Program-made: the position numbers and the translations under genes | NCBI RefSeq assembly: GCF_003339685.1 | Contig: NZ_QPKI01000013.1 | Span: forward strand, 1-64,000 | Direction: 5' to 3' | Length of the DNA stretch: 64,000 nt | Origin: Halomonas sp. DQ26W | GTDB taxonomy: Bacteria; Pseudomonadota; Gammaproteobacteria; Pseudomonadales; Halomonadaceae | Shown here: positions 26,838 through 36,631 of the stretch, piece by piece | How positions within the stretch are numbered: position 1 is the stretch's first letter | Layout: each line of letters opens with the position of its first letter | Notes under the pieces: generated by a model | Told to the model about the DNA's origin: nothing | The model's database searches: none | The model's input: only the letters and a program-made list of their open reading frames with translations

Positions 26838-29114
26838 ATGGTGAAAGTGCGCGACGACCAGCTCTTGACCGATGCAGGCGAAGTCGATATCGGTCACTGG
26901 CTTGCACGGCTGCAGGAAGATACCAAGCTGCGTGACCCGGCGGAAATGCAGCAGGCCTGCGAGCTTGCCCAGCGCCTGGCCCACCAGGCGGACCGACCCT
27001 ACAAGGCATGGTTGCCTGAGGCATCCAGTTTCCGCATGGGTCTCGAGATGGCCGATATCCTCGGCCAGCTCAAGCTGGACCAGCCGGCACTGGAAGCCGC
27101 CGTGCTCTATCGCGCCGTACGAGAGGGGCTGCTCGCCGTCGAGGGGGTCACCAAGCGCTTCGGCAGTGAGGTGGCGGGGCTGATCGAAGGGGTGCTGCAG
27201 ATGGCCGCAATCAGCCATGCCCAGACTCCAAGCCATGGCATGGTGCAGCACGACCAGCAAGACAACCTGCGCAAGATGCTGGTCAACATGATTGACGATG
27301 TGCGCGTGGCGTTGATCAAGATCGCCGAACGTACCTGTGCCCTGCGCCAGGTCAAGGATGCCCCTCGGGAGAAGCGCCTGCAGGTGGCACGCGAGGTGTT
27401 CGACATCTACGCCCCGCTGGCGCATCGTCTGGGTATCGGCCAGGTCAAGTGGGAGCTGGAGGACCTCTCCTTCCGCTACCTGCATGAGGATGACTACAAG
27501 GCCATTGCACGGCAGCTAGCTGAAAAGCGCCTGGATCGAGACCGCTATATCCATGAGGTGGTCGAGACACTGCAGGGCCTGCTCGAGTCCCAGGGAATCT
27601 CCCCCTGTGAGGTGGACGGCCGCGCCAAGCATATCTATTCGATCTGGCGGAAGATGAAACGCAAGCGAATCGACTTCTCCCAGGTCAATGACGTGCGTGC
27701 GGTGCGTCTCCTGGTGCCGGAGGTTGCCGACTGCTACACCGTGCTGGGGCTTGTACACTCCCGCTGGCGGCATGTGCCCAACGAGTTCGACGACTATATC
27801 GCCAATCCCAAGAAGAACGGCTACCAGTCGCTGCATACCGCGGTGTTCGGCCCCGAAAGCAAGGTGCTCGAAATACAGATCCGTACCTTCGCCATGCACG
27901 ACGAAGCCGAGCTGGGGGTCTGCGCTCACTGGCGCTACAAGGGGCACGATACCGGTGGCAAGAGCTCCAGTTACGAGGAGAAGATCGCCTGGTTGCGGCA
28001 GGTACTCGAATGGCAGGAGGAAGTCGGCGACTTCAGCGACCTGCGCGAAGGCCTCTCCAGCGACGTGGCACCGGACCGCATCTACGTCTTCACGCCCGAC
28101 GGCCACGTTATCGATCTGCCTCGCATTGCCACCCCCATCGATTTCGCCTACCGGGTGCATACCGAAGTGGGCCACCGCTGCCGTGGCGCCAAGGTCGACG
28201 GTCGCATCGTGCCGCTGACCTACAAGCTCAAGACCGGACAGCAGGTGGAAATCCTCACTGCCAGCAAGGGCGGTCCGAGTCGCGACTGGCTCAACCCCAG
28301 CCTGGGGTATGTGCGAACGTCCCGTGCCCGGGCCAAGATCCAGGCCTGGTTCAAACATCAGGCCCGCGACCAGAACCTTGATGAGGGCAAGGCGCTGTTC
28401 GAGCGGGAAATGAAGCGCCTGGACGTGGAGGACATGGATCTCGATACCCTGGCCCGCAAGGTCAACTACACCAGCACCGACGACATGTATGCCGCACTCG
28501 GTGCCGGCGACCTGCGAGTCGGCCAGGTGTTGCACCAGGCCCAGCAACTGTTCGGCGAGACCGACGACCAGGAGCAGCTTGATCGTCTGCTGGCCAAGCC
28601 GAGGCGTGATGCCGGAAAGGGTGGCAGCAGCGATATCACGGTGTTGGGGGTGGGCAATCTCAAGACCAGCATGGCCAATTGCTGCCACCCGGTACCCGGG
28701 GAGCCCATCGTCGGCTTTATCACCCAGGGGCGCGGCGTCACTGTGCATCGCCAGGACTGCCCCAATATCCTGCAACTGCGCGTCGACGAACCCCAGAGAG
28801 TTATCGAAGTGGAGTGGGGTGAGCGGGCTCGTACCCAGTACCCGGTGAATGTCGAGATACAGGCCTGGGATCGCTCCGGCCTGCTGCGCGATGTAACCGG
28901 CATCCTCAGCCACGACAAGGTCAATGTCCTCTCGGTCAATACGCTTACCGACACCCGTGACGGCATTGCCAGGATGCGAATTACCGTGGAAGTCGATGGC
29001 CTGGAAACCTTGGGTCGGCTCTTTTCCCGCATCCAGCAGCTTTCCAACGTCATCGAAGTCCAGCGCCTGCGCAGCGGAGCCAAGGGAGCGAAGAAGAGGG
29101 GAAAGAACTCATGA
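26838..29114 (+). CDS. relA: GTP pyrophosphokinase RelA
   Basis: 758 residues. Makes (p)ppGpp on stalled ribosomes. The N-terminal region aligns with the HD hydrolase domain but lacks the His-Asp pair (AVLYRAVREGLLAVEG), so it is the synthetase-only RelA type. Synthetase domain: YSIWRKMKRKRIDFSQVNDV and PKKNGYQSLHTAVFGP. A TGS domain (RIYVFTPDGHVIDLPRIATP) and a C-terminal ACT domain (AWDRSGLLRDVTGILSHDKV) follow. ATG 26838 sits five bases after the rlmD stop. It overlaps mazG by four bases. Confidence 0.95.
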   Translation: MVKVRDDQLLTDAGEVDIGHWLARLQEDTKLRDPAEMQQACELAQRLAHQADRPYKAWLPEASSFRMGLEMADILGQLKLDQPALEAAVLYRAVREGLLAVEGVTKRFGSEVAGLIEGVLQMAAISHAQTPSHGMVQHDQQDNLRKMLVNMIDDVRVALIKIAERTCALRQVKDAPREKRLQVAREVFDIYAPLAHRLGIGQVKWELEDLSFRYLHEDDYKAIARQLAEKRLDRDRYIHEVVETLQGLLESQGISPCEVDGRAKHIYSIWRKMKRKRIDFSQVNDVRAVRLLVPEVADCYTVLGLVHSRWRHVPNEFDDYIANPKKNGYQSLHTAVFGPESKVLEIQIRTFAMHDEAELGVCAHWRYKGHDTGGKSSSYEEKIAWLRQVLEWQEEVGDFSDLREGLSSDVAPDRIYVFTPDGHVIDLPRIATPIDFAYRVHTEVGHRCRGAKVDGRIVPLTYKLKTGQQVEILTASKGGPSRDWLNPSLGYVRTSRARAKIQAWFKHQARDQNLDEGKALFEREMKRLDVEDMDLDTLARKVNYTSTDDMYAALGAGDLRVGQVLHQAQQLFGETDDQEQLDRLLAKPRRDAGKGGSSDITVLGVGNLKTSMANCCHPVPGEPIVGFITQGRGVTVHRQDCPNILQLRVDEPQRVIEVEWGERARTQYPVNVEIQAWDRSGLLRDVTGILSHDKVNVLSVNTLTDTRDGIARMRITVEVDGLETLGRLFSRIQQLSNVIEVQRLRSGAKGAKKRGKNS

Positions 29115-30025
29115 GCCAGAGGCGTTACGGCATCGACGACCTGCTCAAGCTGATGTCCGTGCTGCGCGACCCTGTCGAAGGCTGCCCCTGGGACATCAAG
29201 CAGGACTGGGACTCCATCGTGCCCCATACCCTGGAGGAGGCCTATGAGGTCGCAGACGCCATTGAGCGGCGTGCTTTCGACGAGCTTCCCGGTGAACTCG
29301 GCGACCTGCTGTTCCAGGTGGTCTACTACAGTCGGTTCGGAGCGGAGGAAGAGCGCTTCGACTTTCATGACGTGGTGCACACCCTCACCGACAAGATGCT
29401 TCGCCGTCATCCCCATGTCTTTCCCGACGGCACCCTGGCTTCCCGTCGCCCGCCAGGTGTCAGCGGCGACCAGGTCGAGGCGCGCCAGACTGAACTTGAA
29501 AACGTAAGCAGCCGCTGGGAAAGTCTCAAGGCCGAGGAGCGTGCCGAGCGCGCTACCGCCCGGGCGGCCGCCTCGGTACGAGATAACGCCGTGGCTTCGT
29601 TATTAGATGATATTCCACGGACGCTGCCGGCGCTGTCACGGGCCGCCAAGCTGTCGAAGCGTGCCGCCCGGGTGGGTTTCGACTGGCCCGATGCTCGTGG
29701 CGTGATCGCCAAGATTCACGAGGAGCTCGAGGAGGTCGAGGAGGCGTTGGCCGAGAATGACACCGTCCATGCGGTCGAAGAGGTGGGCGACCTGCTGTTC
29801 GCCGTGACCAACCTGGCGCGCACCCTCAAAGCCGACCCCGAGCGCTGCCTGCGTAAGACCAATGCCAAGTTCGAACGCCGCTTCCGCTACGTAGAAGCGG
29901 CGCTGAGCGCGCGGGGCGTAACCACATGGGATGTCGACTTGGATACCATGGAACATTACTGGCAGCAGGCCAAACAACACGATGCTCCCATTTCCGAACT
30001 GCCTTCAGGAGAACGCCGGCGATGA
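29111..30025 (+). CDS. mazG: Nucleoside triphosphate pyrophosphohydrolase MazG
   Basis: 304 residues with two MazG domains: N-terminal CPWDIKQDWDSIVPHTLEEA and GELGDLLFQVVYYS; C-terminal IHEELEEVEEALAEND and EEVGDLLFAVTNLAR. The ExxE..ExxD metal-binding pattern is present in both. It hydrolyses NTPs and non-canonical nucleotides, and in E. coli affects ppGpp levels, which fits its coupling to relA. Its tail overlaps ppc by four bases. Slightly longer than E. coli MazG (about 263). Confidence 0.94.
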   Translation: MSQRRYGIDDLLKLMSVLRDPVEGCPWDIKQDWDSIVPHTLEEAYEVADAIERRAFDELPGELGDLLFQVVYYSRFGAEEERFDFHDVVHTLTDKMLRRHPHVFPDGTLASRRPPGVSGDQVEARQTELENVSSRWESLKAEERAERATARAAASVRDNAVASLLDDIPRTLPALSRAAKLSKRAARVGFDWPDARGVIAKIHEELEEVEEALAENDTVHAVEEVGDLLFAVTNLARTLKADPERCLRKTNAKFERRFRYVEAALSARGVTTWDVDLDTMEHYWQQAKQHDAPISELPSGERRR

Positions 30026-32670
30026 GCGACGATCTGCACGAATCACTGCGTGACAACGTACGCATACTGGGCGACAGCCTGGGCCGGACAATCGCCAATG
30101 ACCTCGGCGAGGGTTTCGTCGATCGTATCGAGGCCATTCGTGGCTATGCCAAGAGCGGTCGTCAGGGCGATGTCCAGAGCAGCCGGGATCTCATCGAGTA
30201 CCTGCGCAAGTTACCCGACCGCGACCTGCTTCCGGTGACCCGGGCCTTCAACCAGTTCCTCAATCTGGCCAATATCGCCGAGCAGCACTATCGCGCGCGT
30301 TATCGTCGTGTGGAAGATTATCGGCCAGGTAGCCAACCGATGTTGGGAGAGCTGCTGACGCGGGCGAGGGAAGCCGGCCATGCCCCGCGAAAGCTGGTCG
30401 AGAGCCTCGCTACCATGCGCGTCGAACTGGTGCTCACTGCTCACCCCACCGAAGTCATACGGCGTACGCTGATCCAGAAGTACGACGCCATCGATGAGTG
30501 TCTCTCGGTCATCGAATCCTCCAGTGATTACCCTGAGCGGGCCAGCCGCGCCCGGGGGCGGTTGGAGGAACTGATCAGCCAAGCCTGGCACACCGATGAG
30601 ATTCGCCATGAGCGACCGACCCCGGTAGACGAAGCCAAGTGGGGCTTTGCGGTCATCGAGAACTCGCTGTGGCATGCGGTGCCGGCCTTCCATCGTGACC
30701 TGGATACACTGCTGCTGGAGACCGCCGGCGAGCGATTGCCCTTGGATGCGGCGCCCATCGTTTTCGCCTCCTGGATGGGCGGGGATCGTGACGGCAACCC
30801 CAACGTCACCTCACGAGTCACCCGCGAGGTACTCCTTCTGGGTCGCTGGATGGCGGCGGATCTCTATTGGCGCGACCTGGATCAGCTCAAGGCCGAGCTC
30901 TCCATGTGGAAGTCTAACAGTGCGCTGCGAGCGGAGGTGGGCGGCGTGGCAGAGCCCTATCGCGAGCTGATCAAGCGCCTGTTGACCCGGGTGGAGGCGA
31001 CTCGCGAGTGGGCCAAGTCAGAGCTCGATGGGCGCAGCTTCGAGGGCGGCCCCATCATCGAGAACAGCGATCAGCTCTATGCACCGCTGCTCACCTGCTA
31101 TCGCTCGCTTTGCGATGTGGGCCTGGATACCATCGCCAACGGAGCGCTGCTGGATACGCTACGGCGTGTCGCCATCTTCGGTGTCACCCTGACCAAGTTG
31201 GATATCCGTCAGGAGGCGAGCCGCCACTGCATGGTAATGGAAGAGCTCACCGAGACGCTGGAACTGGGCCGTTACCAAGACTGGAGCGAGGAGCAGCGCC
31301 AGGCCTTCCTGCTGGCGGAACTGGAGTCGCGGCGGCCACTGATTCCACGACGCTGGGAGTGTTCGGCAGAGACACGTGAGGTGCTCGACACTTTCCGGGT
31401 CATCGCCAACGAGCAATCCGAGGCGCTGGGTACCTACATCATCTCCATGGCGGCGCAGCCCTCCGATGTGCTCACCGTGGCGTTGTTGATGAAGGAGGTG
31501 GGTGGTGAGGTTTCGCTGCCAATCGCGCCGTTGTTCGAGACGCTTGACGACCTCAACCGCGCTGGCGATGTCATCGATCGCCTGCTGGCGCTGCCGGGCT
31601 ATCGGGCACTTGCCGGCAAAACCCAAGAAGTCATGATCGGTTACTCGGATTCGGCCAAGGATGCCGGCCAGCTGGCGGCTGCCTGGGCCCAGTACCGGGC
31701 ACAGGAGCGGCTGGTCGAGGTGTGCCGGAGCCACGCTGTCTCCCTCACCCTGTTCCATGGCCGTGGCGGGGCCGTAGGTCGTGGTGGCGGACCGGCGCAT
31801 GCCGCCATCCTCTCCCAGCCCCCGGGGTCGGTAAACGGCAGCCTTCGCGTGACCGAGCAAGGAGAGATGATTCGTTTCAAGTTCGGCCAGCCAGACATCG
31901 CCCTGCGTTCCATGGAGATCTATGCCTGCGCAGTACTCGAAGCGACCCTGTTGCCGCCGCCTTCGCCGGAACCACACTGGCGTGAAGAGATGGATCGTCT
32001 GGCTGGAATCGCCCACCGAGGCTATGTCAGCGTGGTGCGCGAAAACCCTGATTTCGTCCCCTACTTCCGTGCGGTGACACCGGAAGGCGCGCTGGGTCGA
32101 CTGCCGCTGGGCTCGCGCCCCACCAAGAGGCGGCAGGACGGCGGCGTGGAAACCTTGCGCGCGATCCCCTGGATCTTCGCCTGGACCCAGATTCGCCTGA
32201 TGCTGCCTGCATGGCTGGGGAGCGGCGAGGCGTTCTGCACCCGCCTCGAGGAGCAGGGCGGCCTCGAGACGTTGCGCGAAATGCGCGACCAGTGGCCCTT
32301 CTTCGGTACCTACCTGGACATGCTCGAGATGCTGCTGGCCAAGGCCGATGTGTCTATCGCCAGCTATTACGAGAGACGCCTGGTGGACGAGCCGACGCTG
32401 AAGGCACTGGGCGAGGATCTGCGAGGACGCTTCACTCGTCTACATGACGTGCTCTTGACGATCCTCGATCAGGGGCAGTTGCTGGAGCAGACACCATTGA
32501 TTCGCCAAGCCATTGCCGTGCGCAATCCCTATATCGACCCGCTGCATGGCCTGCAGGCAGAGCTGCTGCAGCGAAACCGCGATGCCGATGGTGCCATCAG
32601 TGGCGAACTCACCCGGGCCCTGATGGTGACCATGGCGGGTATCGCCGCGGGCCTGCGTAACACCGGCTGA
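30022..32670 (+). CDS. ppc: Phosphoenolpyruvate carboxylase
   Basis: 882 residues. Makes oxaloacetate from PEP and bicarbonate, feeding the TCA cycle and so ectoine and aspartate-family amino acids. Active site motifs: the catalytic His in VLTAHPTEVIRRT, VMIGYSDSAKDAGQLAAAWA, and FHGRGGAVGRGGGPAH. ATG 30022 overlaps the mazG stop; a longer frame from 29926 inside mazG is rejected. Allosteric sites were not checked. A strong hairpin follows 29 bases after the stop. Confidence 0.97.
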   Translation: MSDDLHESLRDNVRILGDSLGRTIANDLGEGFVDRIEAIRGYAKSGRQGDVQSSRDLIEYLRKLPDRDLLPVTRAFNQFLNLANIAEQHYRARYRRVEDYRPGSQPMLGELLTRAREAGHAPRKLVESLATMRVELVLTAHPTEVIRRTLIQKYDAIDECLSVIESSSDYPERASRARGRLEELISQAWHTDEIRHERPTPVDEAKWGFAVIENSLWHAVPAFHRDLDTLLLETAGERLPLDAAPIVFASWMGGDRDGNPNVTSRVTREVLLLGRWMAADLYWRDLDQLKAELSMWKSNSALRAEVGGVAEPYRELIKRLLTRVEATREWAKSELDGRSFEGGPIIENSDQLYAPLLTCYRSLCDVGLDTIANGALLDTLRRVAIFGVTLTKLDIRQEASRHCMVMEELTETLELGRYQDWSEEQRQAFLLAELESRRPLIPRRWECSAETREVLDTFRVIANEQSEALGTYIISMAAQPSDVLTVALLMKEVGGEVSLPIAPLFETLDDLNRAGDVIDRLLALPGYRALAGKTQEVMIGYSDSAKDAGQLAAAWAQYRAQERLVEVCRSHAVSLTLFHGRGGAVGRGGGPAHAAILSQPPGSVNGSLRVTEQGEMIRFKFGQPDIALRSMEIYACAVLEATLLPPPSPEPHWREEMDRLAGIAHRGYVSVVRENPDFVPYFRAVTPEGALGRLPLGSRPTKRRQDGGVETLRAIPWIFAWTQIRLMLPAWLGSGEAFCTRLEEQGGLETLREMRDQWPFFGTYLDMLEMLLAKADVSIASYYERRLVDEPTLKALGEDLRGRFTRLHDVLLTILDQGQLLEQTPLIRQAIAVRNPYIDPLHGLQAELLQRNRDADGAISGELTRALMVTMAGIAAGLRNTG

Positions 32671-32699
32671 TTCTTCATCGGCCACGCCAGAAACGACTT

Positions 32700-32721
32700 C
32701 GCCCGGCCAATAGGCCGGGCG
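32700..32721 (+). terminator. Hairpin after ppc
   Basis: CGCCCGGCC, loop AATA, GGCCGGGCG: a perfect 9-bp stem with a 4-base loop. The following bases (ATAGGGTTCG) lack a T-run, so the terminator assignment is moderate. Confidence 0.6.
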
Positions 32722-32825
32722 ATAGGGTTCGATAGCGTGCCTGAGCGCAGGCAGGCTTCCTGCGAAAAGTTGACGAGCGATAGCCAGACAAGGCAAAAAT
32801 CGACGAAAAGACGGAGTTTACGGGG

Positions 32826-32879
32826 GTGTAAATGAGTACTTTGAGCCGGTTTTTAACGCAGTATGGCTGAGCGCAGGCA
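32826..32879 (+). repeat. Repeat family C, copy 1
   Basis: 54 bases containing TTTTTAACGCAGTATGG; the reverse complement of 55347-55400 matches at 46 of 54 positions by hand count. It lies between the ppc hairpin and an outer-membrane protein gene. No coding function is apparent. Confidence 0.65.
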
Positions 32880-32895
32880 CTTTTTCGTACGAAGC

Positions 32896-33471
32896 CTAGA
32901 AGGGGTAGTGGATCGAGGCCGTAATCAGGTTCAAATGGGCCATGCTTGGGGCATCGAACTCTTCGAATTCCAGACGGCTGACCAGGCGGTTATGCCGTAA
33001 GCGGGCGCCGAATCCCTGTACCCGGGTGGTGCCGGCGGTGGCGAACAGCCATTCGTCGCTGCGCGTTACCGGGTCGCCTTCCCACTCGGTGAAGCCGGAT
33101 TTGGCATAGAGCCCCAGTTGTCCGAAGCGGACACCGGCCACCAGGCTGCCGCCCAGGGTGGTCGTGTTGAGGATCATGGGCCGGTCGCCCAGGTGGGTTG
33201 GCACTTCATCGCTCTCACGGTAGCTGAGTTCGGCACCCAGATCGAGACGCGGCATGTTCACCGGTGAGAAGCCAGCCGTCAGGCGAAACCCGGAAGTATA
33301 GCCATCCGGTGTCTCGAGGCCACGTCCCTCCACCACCAAACCGTTGTCAAGATACATCAGGTCGCTGGATTTTCCGGCATAGGACGGCGCCCCATCAGCC
33401 GCCACGAACGGAGATACAAGGAAAAACAGCTTGGCTACAAGCGCGGCAGCTATCGGTAAACCCGATTTCAT
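32896..33471 (-). CDS. Probable outer-membrane beta-barrel protein
   Basis: 191 residues. A signal peptide (1-28, LFFLVSPFVAADG) is followed by alternating aromatic/polar strands such as GYTSGFRLTAGFS, RLDLGAELSYRES, GSLVAGVRFGQLGLYAKSGF and LVSRLEFEEFD. It ends in ITASIHYPF, a C-terminal Phe as in proteins handled by the BAM complex. The size fits an eight-stranded OmpA/OmpX-like barrel. Start ATG 33471 chosen because the signal peptide begins here; a frame extending to 33543 adds non-signal residues. Substrate or role unknown. Confidence 0.7.
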   Translation of the reverse strand: MKSGLPIAAALVAKLFFLVSPFVAADGAPSYAGKSSDLMYLDNGLVVEGRGLETPDGYTSGFRLTAGFSPVNMPRLDLGAELSYRESDEVPTHLGDRPMILNTTTLGGSLVAGVRFGQLGLYAKSGFTEWEGDPVTRSDEWLFATAGTTRVQGFGARLRHNRLVSRLEFEEFDAPSMAHLNLITASIHYPF

Positions 33472-33593
33472 GATCCCTGACCTTTGGCAGGTGGTCTTTG
33501 CTCTGCTGCTCGGACCCTGCCCAACGATAGAGTTAGCACTCACAGGTTAGCAGGCTCTGCGTGGTTCTGCCAAAGGGGGGCAGCGAAGGGAAC

Positions 33594-34484
33594 TCATGGC
33601 CCGGCGAGGGCGGCATCGAGCGCCACAAGAACGGGAGAGGCGATGCGGTGGTGTATGGCCGCGGCCAGTAATGGCCCGAGAATCGCCTCTCGCTCGGTGG
33701 GACGCCCGGCCAGGACGTCCTGGAGCATGGAGGCGCGGTTATTGGCGGTACCCGTCACCACCTGCCAGACCAGCGCCTGCCAGCCCGCTTCCGGGGCGGG
33801 GATCTCCTCGGCTGCCATGATGGCGGAGACCTCTTCGATGACCTGATTCACCATCGGCCGGAAAGGGCGGTCACGCAGTTGGCCGTTTCGTATGCGGTAC
33901 CGGGCCGTCAGCGGGTTGATGGCGGCATTGATCGCCAGCTTGTGCCAAAGCCGAATGCGGATATCGTCAACTGCCCTGGTTTGTAGACCGGTGTTGGTGA
34001 GGACGGTGGCTAGTGTCCGGCAAAGCTCGGGGTAACGGTTGTCGAGGTCACCGACATAGGTCTGGCCATGGCCCGCATGCACCACGCTCGTATCGCCGGC
34101 CAGCCACGCTCCCTCGGTGGTGCAAGCACAGAGTACCGGCCCGGTGTGGCGCAGGCTCAGTGTCGGTTGGACCTGGTAGCCGTTCTGCCACAGCACCATT
34201 GGGGTTGTCGGTGGCAGTTGGGCGGCCACGCTGGCATAGGCGGCTTCGGTAGCATAAGCCTTGGTCATCAGGTGCAGAAAGGCGGGCGCGAGTGACGGTA
34301 GTCGGCGGCTATCGGCCATGGTCAGGCGGCAGGTTAGCCGCTCGCCTTCCGGGGTGGTCAAGGTTTGCTCATCGGGGATCGACCGGCGGCCGGCAAGCAC
34401 CACCGGCTGAGTGCCGGCCAGGTGGAGTGCCAGCAGCCGGCCCATAGCTCCGGGTCCCACGATCAGGTGTGAAGCGGTCGACAT
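33594..34484 (-). CDS. panE: 2-dehydropantoate 2-reductase family protein
   Basis: 296 residues. The N-terminal Rossmann motif is LIVGPGAMGRLLALHLAG, and the C-terminal ApbA domain contains RIRLWHKLAINAAINPLTA with the catalytic Lys (in WHKLAINAAINP). The family reduces ketopantoate to pantoate with NADPH for coenzyme A synthesis. The gene stands alone between an outer-membrane protein and topB, so the symbol is by family, and a paralogous reductase role cannot be ruled out. Confidence 0.82.
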   Translation of the reverse strand: MSTASHLIVGPGAMGRLLALHLAGTQPVVLAGRRSIPDEQTLTTPEGERLTCRLTMADSRRLPSLAPAFLHLMTKAYATEAAYASVAAQLPPTTPMVLWQNGYQVQPTLSLRHTGPVLCACTTEGAWLAGDTSVVHAGHGQTYVGDLDNRYPELCRTLATVLTNTGLQTRAVDDIRIRLWHKLAINAAINPLTARYRIRNGQLRDRPFRPMVNQVIEEVSAIMAAEEIPAPEAGWQALVWQVVTGTANNRASMLQDVLAGRPTEREAILGPLLAAAIHHRIASPVLVALDAALAGP

Positions 34485-34562
34485 ACCTTGCCCCTTCCTT
34501 CAGGAGTTGGTTTTAGGAGACTACCATGGCCCTGGCAAAGTAAATGTCTTCACGGCCGGTTT

Positions 34563-36491
34563 TCAGCGGGTGTGTCGTCTGCGAGTGGGTGCGGCTCGGC
34601 TCCTGCTGCGGCGGGTCTTGCCGCTGCCCTTGCCTCGGCGCGGAGAGGCTGCCGGCCCCGTCTCACCCTGAGCATCCGCCATGGCGCTGCGCAGCCGTCC
34701 GGTATCGGCGCTGGCCAGTAGCGCTTGCAGGTCAGCGACCAGCGAGGCCATGAAGGGGGCGGGGTCGGCGTCCTGCTCGGCGATGGCGCCCAGCCGCTGT
34801 TCCCACAGTGCGGTGCGCTCGGGGCGGGAGGCCGCTTCGGGTAGCGAGGCGATCAGGCCGCTGCCCAGCCGCGTGGCGCGCAGCGCCTTGTTGCGACGTA
34901 CCAGATAGCCTCGTTCCAGCAGCGTCTCGATGATGCCGGCACGGGTCGCTTCGGTGCCCAGACCGTCGTGTTCGCGCAGCGTGCGCCGAACGGCCGGGTC
35001 GTCCACGTAGCGGGCGATGTTCGTCATCGCCTTGATCAGGCTGGCATCGGTAAAGGGATCCGGAGGGCGGGTTTCACGATCCTCGACCTCGCAGCCCGTT
35101 ACCCGGCAGGCTTCGCCTTCGCTGAGCGGTGGCAGAGGCGGCGCTTCATCGCGGGTGGTGAACAGCGGCTTCCAGCCGGGCTGCAGCAGTACCTGCCCGC
35201 TGGCCCTGAAGCGCTCGTCGAGAATCACGAACTCGGCCTTTACCTCGCGGGTTTCCAGGGCGGGGTAGAACTGTGCCAGAACATTGCGGGCAATCAGCCG
35301 GAAGACATCGGCCTCGGCCTTCTCCAGGCGTGCCAGGTCCGCCGGCTTTCCGGTGGGCGCCAGGGCGTGGTGGGCGCCCACCTTCTTGTCGTTCCAGGCT
35401 TTGGAGCGCAGCGTGAAGTCCGCCCCGGCAAACCACTGCTGCAGCGTGGCGTCACTGTGACAGGCGCTCTCCAGGGTGCGGCGTGCCTGGGCAAGATGAT
35501 CCTCGGGCAGATAGCGACAGTCGGAGCGCGGGTAGGTGATCAGCTTGTGGCGCTCGTAGAGTCGCTGGCAGATGTCGAGCACCGCCTTGGCCGAGAGTCC
35601 GAAGCGACGGGCGGCGTCCACCTGCAGCGCCGAGAGCGAATAGGGCAGCGGGGCAGCCTGTTGCTTCTGGCGAGTGTCGAGGGAGGCCAGGCGACCCTCG
35701 GCGCCGGGCAGGCGAGCGGCCAGATCCTGGGCGGGGGCGCGCTCGAGCAGTCGTCCCTGATCATCAAGCCGGTGGGTCTCGCCAGGCTGCCACCAGGCGC
35801 GTAGCTGGCCGCCTGAGATGGCGAGGTCGGCCCACAGCACATGGAAAGGGTAGGGGACGAAGTCGCGGATTTCGGCGTCGCGTCGGACCACGAGCCCGAG
35901 CACCGGCGTCTGCACACGACCGACGGAGAGCACCCCGTCATGTCCAGCCTGTCGTCCGTTCAGAGTCCAGGCGCGAGTGAGGTTGATACCGTACAGCCAG
36001 TCGGCCCTGGCCCGGGACTCGGCGGCGCGATAAAGCGCATGATAGCGGCTGTTATCCTCCATCCGGGCCAGAGAACGCTCTACCGCCGGGCGGTTGAGGT
36101 CGCTGACCAGCAGCCGCGATACCGGGCCCTTCCAACCCAGGTGCTCGATGACTTCCTGCACCAGCAGTTGCCCCTCCCGGTCGGGATCTCCCGCATGCAC
36201 CACCTCGCGCGCGCCCTTGAGCAGACGACGGATCACCGCCAGCTGGCCCCGTGCCTTGGGCCGTGGCGTGAGCTTCCAGCGCTGGGGCAGGATCGGCAGG
36301 TGGTCCAGCCGCCACTGCTTGTAGGCGGGATCGTAGGCGTCGGGCGGCGCCTGCTCCAGCAGGTGCCCCAGGCACCAGGTGACCACGGTATCGCCAACAT
36401 GCAGGGCGCCGTCTTCACGTCGTGCGCTTCCCGGCAGGGCGTCGGCGATGGCCCGGGCGAGGCTGGGTTTTTCAGCAATGATCAGTCGCAT
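34563..36491 (-). CDS. topB: DNA topoisomerase III
   Basis: 642 residues, type IA. Toprim domain: MRLIIAEKPSLARAIADAL with the acidic cluster in VHAGDPDREGQLLVQEVIEH. The DNA-cleaving Tyr is in LITYPRSDCRYL. The C-terminal tail is short and very basic (GKGSGKTRRSRSRAAPTRRR) and has no zinc ribbons. It decatenates replication intermediates. The start is at 36491; an upstream ATG at 36512 adds seven residues that do not fit. It is divergent from the ABC1 gene. Confidence 0.94.
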   Translation of the reverse strand: MRLIIAEKPSLARAIADALPGSARREDGALHVGDTVVTWCLGHLLEQAPPDAYDPAYKQWRLDHLPILPQRWKLTPRPKARGQLAVIRRLLKGAREVVHAGDPDREGQLLVQEVIEHLGWKGPVSRLLVSDLNRPAVERSLARMEDNSRYHALYRAAESRARADWLYGINLTRAWTLNGRQAGHDGVLSVGRVQTPVLGLVVRRDAEIRDFVPYPFHVLWADLAISGGQLRAWWQPGETHRLDDQGRLLERAPAQDLAARLPGAEGRLASLDTRQKQQAAPLPYSLSALQVDAARRFGLSAKAVLDICQRLYERHKLITYPRSDCRYLPEDHLAQARRTLESACHSDATLQQWFAGADFTLRSKAWNDKKVGAHHALAPTGKPADLARLEKAEADVFRLIARNVLAQFYPALETREVKAEFVILDERFRASGQVLLQPGWKPLFTTRDEAPPLPPLSEGEACRVTGCEVEDRETRPPDPFTDASLIKAMTNIARYVDDPAVRRTLREHDGLGTEATRAGIIETLLERGYLVRRNKALRATRLGSGLIASLPEAASRPERTALWEQRLGAIAEQDADPAPFMASLVADLQALLASADTGRLRSAMADAQGETGPAASPRRGKGSGKTRRSRSRAAPTRRRHTR

Positions 36492-36631
36492 GTCGGCGCC
36501 ACAGGAATTCAAGATATGGACATTCTTACAGTAAAAAGTGCCGTTCGCCAGATGTCACCCTGCATTCTCGTTGTACAATTCCTGTATCATTGATTGGCTG
36601 TTTCACGGTTACCTGAAGGGGGAGCGGCAAT

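Noticed and set aside
27516-28913. 465-codon minus-strand frame opposite relA
   Set aside because: Antisense shadow; relA is unambiguous and the frame has no domain.
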